This document shows, piece by piece, positions 58,762-64,000 of a DNA stretch of 64,000 nucleotides. The stretch is from Actinomycetes bacterium (GTDB taxonomy: Bacteria > Actinomycetota > Acidimicrobiia > Acidimicrobiales > JAJYXR01). A program made the position numbers and the translations under genes. Within the stretch, counting starts at the first letter, position 1, and every line of letters starts with the position of its first letter. Location: contig JAJYXR010000006.1 in NCBI GenBank assembly GCA_021801795.1, positions 62,001 to 126,000 of the forward strand, in the 5' to 3' direction. Below the pieces are notes generated by a model, which ran no database searches, was not told the DNA's origin, and saw only the letters and a list, made by a program, of their open reading frames with translations.

Positions 58762-61467
58762 ATGCTCTTCGACGGCATCTCCCACCAACTGCCCGACATA
58801 GACCCCGAGGAGACTGCCGAGTGGCTGGACTCCTTCGACGAGGTGGTGGACATCCACGGTCGTTCGCGCGCCAGGTTCCTGCTCATGAAGCTGATCGACC
58901 GGGCCCGCTCCCAGCAGGTGGGGTTCCCTGCCACCGTGTCGACTCCCTATGTGAACACGATCCCACGTGACGAGGAGCCGTGGTTCCCCGGCGACGAGTA
59001 CATCGAACGGCGTATACGTGCCTACATACGCTGGAACGCGGCTGTCATGGTCACCAGGGCGAACATGCGCAGCGACGGCATAGGCGGTCACCTCTCCACC
59101 TACGCGAGCTCGGCGTCCCTCTACGAGGTGGGCTTCAACCACTTCTTCCGTGGAAAGTCCGACGGGGGCTTCGGGGACCAGGTCTTCTTCCAGGGTCATG
59201 CCTCACCGGGCATCTACGCCCGCGCCTACGTGGAGGGGCGTCTCGATGAGTCAGACCTGGACAACTTCCGCCACGAGGTCGCCGGGGGGGGCCTGCCGAG
59301 CTACCCCCACCCTCGCCTGATGCCCGACTTCTGGGAGTTCCCGACCGTCTCGATGGGTCTCGGCCCGATCACCGCCATCTACCAGGCACATGTGAACCGC
59401 TACCTGCTCCAGCGGGAGCTGGTGGACACCTCGAAGGCCCGCGTGTGGGCATTCGTGGGCGACGGGGAGTTCGACGAGCCCGAGACCATAGGTGGCCTCG
59501 GCGTCGCAGGGCGCGAGCACCTGGACAACCTGGTGTTCGTCGTGAACTGTAACCTCCAGCGTCTCGACGGCCCGGTGAGGGGAAACGGGAAGATCATCCA
59601 GGAGCTCGAGGCCCTCTTCAGGGGAGCCGGCTGGAACGTCATCAAGGTGATATGGGGATCCCGCTGGGATGACCTGCTGGCACGCGATGTAGACGGGGTG
59701 CTGCTGGACAAGATGAACACCACCGTCGACGGGGAGTTCCAGAAGTACGCCACGGAGTCCGGCGCCTACATCCGGGAGCACTTCTTCGGGCCGGACCCCC
59801 GCCTCCGGCGCCTGGTGGAGCACCTGTCGGACGAGGAGCTCCAGGCTCTCCCACGCGGCGGGCACGACTACCGGAAGCTCTACGCGGCCTACCGGCTGGC
59901 CACCGAGTCCTCTGGTGCCCCCACCGCCATCCTGGCAAAGACCATAAAGGGGTGGACCCTCGGACCTGAGATCGAGGCCAGGAACGCCACCCACCAGATA
60001 AAGAAGATGACCAAGCCCCAGCTCCTAGCCCTGCGCGACCGGCTCTACCTCCAGGACGACATCCCCGAGAGCGCCCTGGAGGCCGAGCTGCCACCCTACT
60101 GCCGTCCCGCAGAGGGCTCCGAGGCCCACGAGTACCTGGTGGCCAGGCGCACCAGCATGGCTGGGCCCCTCCCGGCCAGGGTGGTGCGACCGAAGAGGGT
60201 CCAGCTGCCCGCTGGCGATGCCTTCGCCGACCTGACGGCCGGATCGGGCGCCCAGTCCGTCTCCACGACCATGGCCTTCGCCCGGCTCCTGCGGAACCTC
60301 GTACGCGACCCGGGGATCGGTCGGCTGGTGGTGCCCATCGTGCCCGACGAGGCACGCACCTTCGGTCTGGAGGCACTTATCGCAGAGACGAAGATCTACG
60401 CGCCTGGCGGCCAGCGCTACACGCCGGTGGACGCGGGCCTGCCGCTCAACTACGCGGAGGCCGAGAACGGGCAGATACTCGAGGAGGGGATCACCGAGGC
60501 CGGCGCCATGGCCTCCTTCACCACCCTTGCCACGGCCTACGCCACCTGGGGACAGCCGATGCTCCCGGTGTTCCTCTTCTACTCCATGTTCGGCTTCCAG
60601 AGGGTCGGGGACCTCACCTGGCTGCTCGGAGACATACGCGGACGCGGGATCATGGCAGGATGCACCGCCGGGAGGACCACCCTCCAGGGGGAAGGTCTCC
60701 AGCACACCGACGGCCACTCCCCGCTGCTCGCGTCGGTGAACCCGGCCTGCGCTGTCTACGATCCCGCCTTCGCCTGCGAGCTCGCCGTCATAGTGCAGGA
60801 CGCAGTCGGGCGCATTATCGGTGACGAGCCCGAGGACCGCTTCTGGTACCTCACCCTCTACAACGAGAACTACCCCATGCCGGCCCTGCCCACCGGCGCC
60901 GACGGCGAACGCGCCAGGGTCGACATCGTGAGGGGGCTCTGGCGATTCGCCCCCGGGAGCAGCCCCGCCAAGCCGGACGCGACCATCCTGTTCTCCGGCC
61001 CCGCGTGGATGGCCGCCATGGAGGCCAGGGATATGCTCCACTCGGACTGGGGCCTGTCTGCCGATGCCTGGTCGGTCACCTCCTACCAGCAGCTGAGGGC
61101 CGACGCGCTCTCTGTGGAGCGTTGGAACCGGCTGCACCCAGGCGAGCCGCCGAGGGAGGCCTTTGTGAGCGCGGCGCTCGGCTCCTGCGACGCCCCTGTC
61201 GTCGCCGTGAGCGACTACGTGCGAGCCGTACCCGACCAGGTCGCGCGCTTCGTCGCCAGGCCATTCACCTCGCTCGGCACCGACGGGTTCGGCCGCTCCG
61301 ACACCCGGGCGGCGCTACGCCGCTTCTTCGAGGTCGATGCCCCTCACGTCGTGGTGGCGGTCCTGGCGGCGCTGGCCAGGGAGGGAAGGATCGGGCCAGA
61401 CCAGGTGGAGAAGGCCATCGGCATGTACGGCCTGGATGCCGAGTCGGGCGACCCCTGGGAGATCTGA
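58762..61467 (+). CDS. aceE: Pyruvate dehydrogenase E1, homodimeric type
   Basis: A 901-residue AceE from ATG 58762 (GGAGG precedes it very closely); the GTG at 58675 lies inside a tandem repeat and is rejected. The thiamine-diphosphate domain has GDGEFDEPETIG (about 232-243), with Mg and pyrophosphate ligands, and NLVFVVNCNLQRLDGPVRGNGKIIQELE. RRIRAYIRWNAAVMVTRAN and YYEVGFNHFFRG-like segments are AceE-specific. The middle pyrimidine domain and C-terminal TK-like domain follow. It decarboxylates pyruvate and acetylates the E2 lipoyl group. It is far from the E2/E3/lipBA operon (about 8 kb) but is its likely partner; no alpha/beta-type E1 is in the window. Confidence 0.95.
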   Translation: MLFDGISHQLPDIDPEETAEWLDSFDEVVDIHGRSRARFLLMKLIDRARSQQVGFPATVSTPYVNTIPRDEEPWFPGDEYIERRIRAYIRWNAAVMVTRANMRSDGIGGHLSTYASSASLYEVGFNHFFRGKSDGGFGDQVFFQGHASPGIYARAYVEGRLDESDLDNFRHEVAGGGLPSYPHPRLMPDFWEFPTVSMGLGPITAIYQAHVNRYLLQRELVDTSKARVWAFVGDGEFDEPETIGGLGVAGREHLDNLVFVVNCNLQRLDGPVRGNGKIIQELEALFRGAGWNVIKVIWGSRWDDLLARDVDGVLLDKMNTTVDGEFQKYATESGAYIREHFFGPDPRLRRLVEHLSDEELQALPRGGHDYRKLYAAYRLATESSGAPTAILAKTIKGWTLGPEIEARNATHQIKKMTKPQLLALRDRLYLQDDIPESALEAELPPYCRPAEGSEAHEYLVARRTSMAGPLPARVVRPKRVQLPAGDAFADLTAGSGAQSVSTTMAFARLLRNLVRDPGIGRLVVPIVPDEARTFGLEALIAETKIYAPGGQRYTPVDAGLPLNYAEAENGQILEEGITEAGAMASFTTLATAYATWGQPMLPVFLFYSMFGFQRVGDLTWLLGDIRGRGIMAGCTAGRTTLQGEGLQHTDGHSPLLASVNPACAVYDPAFACELAVIVQDAVGRIIGDEPEDRFWYLTLYNENYPMPALPTGADGERARVDIVRGLWRFAPGSSPAKPDATILFSGPAWMAAMEARDMLHSDWGLSADAWSVTSYQQLRADALSVERWNRLHPGEPPREAFVSAALGSCDAPVVAVSDYVRAVPDQVARFVARPFTSLGTDGFGRSDTRAALRRFFEVDAPHVVVAVLAALAREGRIGPDQVEKAIGMYGLDAESGDPWEI

Positions 61468-61493
61468 GCCGTTCCTACACCACTCCGGCGGAC

Positions 61494-62183
61494 TCAACTC
61501 CTGGGGTGTGCGTCGAGGCTGTAGCCGATGCCCGGAGACGTCCTTATGGAGATGCCGCCCCCGTCGCCTATCTTCCGGCGGAGGCGGTGCACGTAGGTGT
61601 GGAGGTACTGGGCCTCCCGACCGTAGGAGGTGCCCCAGACCGCCTCGAGGATCATCTGCCGGGTGCAGGTCTTCCCGGCATGACGAACCAGGTATGCGAG
61701 AACCTCGAACTCCCTGGCGGTCAGCTCCAGCGGCATCCCCTCGACGCGTGCCTCGTGGTGGAGGAGGTCGATCTCGAGTCCGCCTACAGAGAGGACCCGG
61801 CTCTCCGGCTCCGGTGCGCCAGGCAGCCGGTGGCGCAGCGCTGCCCGGAGCCGAGCCTGCAGCTCGCCCATCCCGAATGGCTTGGTGACGTAGTCGTCGG
61901 CCCCGCCGTCGAGTGCAGCTACCTTCCGGTCCTCCTCTCCGGCAGCCGACAGGACCACTACCGGCACATCGCTCCATTGGCGAATCCGCCGGCAGACCCC
62001 GAGTCCGTCGATGTCAGGCAAGCCGAGATCGAGGACCACCACGTCGGGAGCGACTAGTGCAGCCTGGCTCAACCCCTGCTCCCCGCTGGCCGCGGTGTAG
62101 ACCTCGTGCCCGCCTGCCCTCAGCCCCACCCGCAGAGCCCTCAGCAGCGAGGGGTCGTCGTCTATGACCAGGATGCGCGCCAC
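61494..62183 (-). CDS. kdpE: KdpE-type response regulator
   Basis: A 229-residue OmpR-class regulator from GTG 62183, with GAGGAGG nine bases upstream. The receiver domain (1-120) has DDDP acidic pair, VVVLDLGLPDIDGL with the phosphorylated Asp at about 51, the Ser of VVVLSA and the Lys of YVTKPFG. The winged-helix domain (about 130-225) has LELTAREFEVLAYLVRHAGK and YLHTYVHRLRRKIGD. It would activate the kdp potassium-uptake genes that begin at the right edge. It overlaps none of kdpD but starts two bases after its stop, so the two are co-translated. Confidence 0.93.
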   Translation of the reverse strand: MARILVIDDDPSLLRALRVGLRAGGHEVYTAASGEQGLSQAALVAPDVVVLDLGLPDIDGLGVCRRIRQWSDVPVVVLSAAGEEDRKVAALDGGADDYVTKPFGMGELQARLRAALRHRLPGAPEPESRVLSVGGLEIDLLHHEARVEGMPLELTAREFEVLAYLVRHAGKTCTRQMILEAVWGTSYGREAQYLHTYVHRLRRKIGDGGGISIRTSPGIGYSLDAHPRS

Positions 62184-62185
62184 GC

Positions 62186-63685
62186 TCAGACCTCCTCGAG
62201 GGCTGTGCCGACATTCTCTGCCGGGGTCGCCCGGCACCCTGGATCAGAGGGCAGGGTGAAGACGAACCGCGCTCCCCCGCCTGGTGGTTCCTCCACCCAG
62301 ACCCGCTCGCCATGGGCTTCGACGAATGTCTTTACCAGGTAGAGACCGAGACCTGCCCTGCCACCCGAATCGAACCTGACGAAGCCGTCGAAGAGAGCGT
62401 CGCGATCGAACGGCGGCACGCCCGGCCCGTGGTCGGTCACCGACACGGTGATCTGCCTGCCATGGCTCTCGGCTCCGACGGTGATCGGGCTCGACGGCGG
62501 AGCATGGCGGTGCGCGTTCTCGATGAGGTTCGCCAGCACCTGCACCACCAGCTCGCGATCTGCCAGGGCTACCGGCACGTCCACCGGTACCGAGATGCGG
62601 AGCGCACGATCAGCCATGGCAGAACCCAAGGCAGATAGCGCCTCGTCCACGAGAGCAGCCACCGGCCAGGGCGCTGCGTGCACCTTCAGGACGCCCGCTT
62701 CGAGCCTCGTAACGTCCAGAAGGCTCCCCACCAGGCGCGTCAGCCTGCTGGCCTGCTCGTCTATGAGGCTGTAGAGCTCGTGGGCATCTGGCTCAGACAG
62801 CGAGCTGGATGGGTCCAGCAATGTCGAGGATGCGACCGTGATCGTCGCGAGAGGCGTCCGGAGGTCATGGGAAACCGCACCCACCAGCGCGCGCCGTAGC
62901 CGGTCCACCTCCTCCAGCAGCTCGTTGCGCATAGCGCTCTCCCGCAGCTGAGCCCGTTCGAGGGCCAGCGCTACATGGTTCGCGATGGTCGGAAGCAGCT
63001 CCCTGAACGCCCTGCCTTCTGGCATGTCGCGCAGCACCAGCAGGCCTACAGGGCGACCAGCGGCCGCCAGCGCGAGGGTCTGCAGCTCCCTGCCGGGAAG
63101 GCCCGTGCTGAGGGCGACGGGTTCGTGCAGATCTGGAACCAGCCTGGCTATCGCTGCCCGGTCAAGACCCGCCCCCGACGACGCGAGCACCTCCAGGTGT
63201 CCGTCGACCATGGCCAGGAGCGCAGCCTCCCCTACCCCGAACAGCCTGCAGACACCATTCACGACCGACTGGGCCAGATCACCCACTGGCCGGTCGCCGA
63301 GCAGCACGTCGGAGAGCTCTGCCAGGCGTCGTGCTGCCGTCATGCGCTCATGGGAGGCCGCCCGCGCATTGTCGAGGTGTGACACCACCCGGGCCACCAG
63401 AACCATCACCACTACGTAGACCACCGCTGCGACCCAGTTCTGGAGCCGGCCCACGCTCAGCGTCTGGTAGGGAGGTATGAACAGGTAGTCGTAGACCAGG
63501 AATCCCGCCACCACGCTCACCAGTCCCGCCACGAAGCCGCCGGTGACCACCCCCGCCACGACGGGCACCACCAGCACGAGAGCTGTGGTGGCGATGCTCA
63601 TGTGGGCACGGAAGGGAAGCATGATGCCGGCCACCGCGACGACCGACAGGACACCGACCAGAACACCCAGGAGCCTGCCTCGCAT
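62186..63685 (-). CDS. kdpD: KdpD-like sensor histidine kinase lacking the N-terminal KdpD/Usp domain
   Basis: A 499-residue kinase from ATG 63685. It starts directly with the four-helix membrane domain (GRLLGVLVGVLSVVAVAGIML, then ALVLVVPVVAGVVTGGFVAGLVSVVAGFLVYDYLFIPPYQTL). This is followed by a GAF domain (about 130-255), HisKA (VGAVSHDLRTPLATI, phospho-His) and HATPase (NLIENAHRHAPP, DHGPGVP, GLGLYLVKTFVEAHGE). Classical KdpD is about 900 residues with a cytoplasmic N-terminal KdpD-Usp sensor of about 390 residues; that part is absent, so osmotic/potassium sensing must differ or be supplied separately. It is upstream of kdpE and divergent from kdpF. Confidence 0.92.
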   Translation of the reverse strand: MRGRLLGVLVGVLSVVAVAGIMLPFRAHMSIATTALVLVVPVVAGVVTGGFVAGLVSVVAGFLVYDYLFIPPYQTLSVGRLQNWVAAVVYVVVMVLVARVVSHLDNARAASHERMTAARRLAELSDVLLGDRPVGDLAQSVVNGVCRLFGVGEAALLAMVDGHLEVLASSGAGLDRAAIARLVPDLHEPVALSTGLPGRELQTLALAAAGRPVGLLVLRDMPEGRAFRELLPTIANHVALALERAQLRESAMRNELLEEVDRLRRALVGAVSHDLRTPLATITVASSTLLDPSSSLSEPDAHELYSLIDEQASRLTRLVGSLLDVTRLEAGVLKVHAAPWPVAALVDEALSALGSAMADRALRISVPVDVPVALADRELVVQVLANLIENAHRHAPPSSPITVGAESHGRQITVSVTDHGPGVPPFDRDALFDGFVRFDSGGRAGLGLYLVKTFVEAHGERVWVEEPPGGGARFVFTLPSDPGCRATPAENVGTALEEV

Positions 63686-63708
63686 ATGAGGATTCTCGCA
63701 CGATGTCC

Positions 63709-63754
63709 GGCACTGCGGGCCCGTCTGCATGACCGGGCACTGCGGGCCCGTCTG
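63709..63754. repeat. 19-base direct repeat in the divergent kdp promoter region
   Basis: GGCACTGCGGGCCCGTCTG occurs perfectly at 63709-63727 and 63736-63754, a period of 27 bases. It lies between kdpD (minus) and the small kdp ORFs (plus). It could be a pair of regulator sites. A separate TGGAT/ATCCA inverted repeat is at 63815-63829. Confidence 0.8.
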
Positions 63755-63864
63755 GGGCAGACCAGCGAGCAGCCGGGCTGGAGGCCGGGCTGCGTTCAGA
63801 ATCTTTTCAGCTATTGGATGGCCTATCCAGATCCCGTTCAGACCTGCCGGATGAGACTGTACCC

Positions 63865-63948
63865 ATGGGAGACTTTCTGGCAGTCATCGGCACGGTCGGC
63901 TTCGTAGCAGCGATGCTCGGCCTCGTGTGGGGCCTGGACCGGGTATGA
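63865..63948 (+). CDS. Tiny membrane peptide preceding kdpF
   Basis: A 27-residue ORF, almost entirely one transmembrane helix (FLAVIGTVGFVAAMLGLVWGL). Its stop overlaps the next ATG (ATGA). Very small hydrophobic ORFs upstream of kdpF occur in some actinobacterial kdp operons, as I recall. Its role is unknown, and a KdpF-like stabilising peptide is the obvious guess. No strong RBS is visible. Confidence 0.6.
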   Translation: MGDFLAVIGTVGFVAAMLGLVWGLDRV

Positions 63949-64000
63949 CCCTCGTGCAGGGCATACTCCTCGGCATAGCAGCGCTGCTGTTCATCTACCT
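63945..64000 (+). CDS. kdpF: KdpF, small subunit of the potassium-transporting ATPase (partial)
   Basis: An ORF starting ATG 63945 (alternatively GTG 63954) and running off the window: MTLVQGILLGIAALLFIYL. The Gly-x-Leu-Leu-Gly start and hydrophobic helix fit KdpF, about 30 residues, which stabilises the KdpABC complex. Gene order (kdpD and kdpE divergent, next to it) supports this. KdpA, B and C should follow beyond the window. Confidence 0.75.
   Translation, partial: MTLVQGILLGIAALLFIY

Overview
The window is 64 kb of GC-rich DNA from a high-GC Gram-positive bacterium. An actinobacterium is the best fit, possibly of the class Acidimicrobiia, but no rRNA or other direct taxonomic marker is present. 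The reasons are the coenzyme F420 genes cofD/cofE beside manB-wbbL-rmlD-type genes (the arrangement I recall from mycobacteria), a homodimeric AceE pyruvate dehydrogenase, a DUF222/HNH protein, an ACT-domain protein of actinobacterial type, many GTG/TTG starts and several apparently leaderless promoters. Genes are tightly packed with many ATGA, GTGA or TGATG overlaps. No gap between genes exceeds 300 bases; the longest is about 270 bases at 55845-56114. I see no tRNA, rRNA, CRISPR array or insertion sequence.

Region 1 (0.5-16.5 kb) makes surface polysaccharide. A minus-strand block 548-5018 holds three GT4 glycosyltransferases and an NAD-dependent epimerase. cofD and cofE (F420 assembly) lie divergently at 5050-6749. 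A second long minus-strand run, 16548 down to 6738, reads birA, rmlB, rmlD, ugd, uxs, a polyprenyl-phosphate-type GT2, a wbbL-like GT2, a membrane protein, a sugar-1-phosphate nucleotidyltransferase and an epimerase. Together these supply dTDP-rhamnose, UDP-glucuronate, UDP-xylose and probably a GDP-sugar, with the transferases that use them.

Region 2 (16.6-31 kb) begins with a biotin-carboxylase/BCCP protein that BirA would biotinylate, an M20 amidohydrolase and a methylmalonyl-CoA mutase catalytic subunit. It continues with an HNH endonuclease, a lipoprotein, a rhodanese-ThiF/MoeB fusion, a nitroreductase, a conserved hypothetical, an ACT protein and a three-gene type IV pilin-like operon (27285-30702). 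Region 3 (30.8-43.6 kb) holds an M20 peptidase, dienelactone hydrolase, leucyl aminopeptidase and PduO-type cobalamin adenosyltransferase operon. Divergent to it is metH; then come a large polytopic membrane protein, a VapBC pair and a DUF2510 protein. MetH, the mutase and the adenosyltransferase give this part a cobalamin theme.

Region 4 (43.7-61.5 kb) holds a lipoprotein with an internal duplication, and a lipoate/2-oxoacid dehydrogenase operon: lpd, an E2 acyltransferase, a LipB-LipA fusion and an SDR. An aldo/keto reductase, another SDR, RNase HI, a GGDEF-EAL protein, a secreted GH92 glycosidase and aceE follow. Region 5 (61.5-64 kb) is the regulatory edge of a kdp potassium-transport locus: kdpE, a short kdpD and, divergently, two tiny membrane ORFs, the second being the start of kdpF.

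The most notable features are the single-chain LipB-LipA fusion encoded beside the lipoylated E2 it would serve; an lpd gene with no ATG/GTG/TTG start for its FAD-binding N-terminus (best start ACG); the two-fold repeated CPxC lipoprotein; a compact junction-like RNA candidate between moeB and the nitroreductase; leaderless promoters; and an unusual number of in-frame short tandem repeats inside secreted or signalling proteins.
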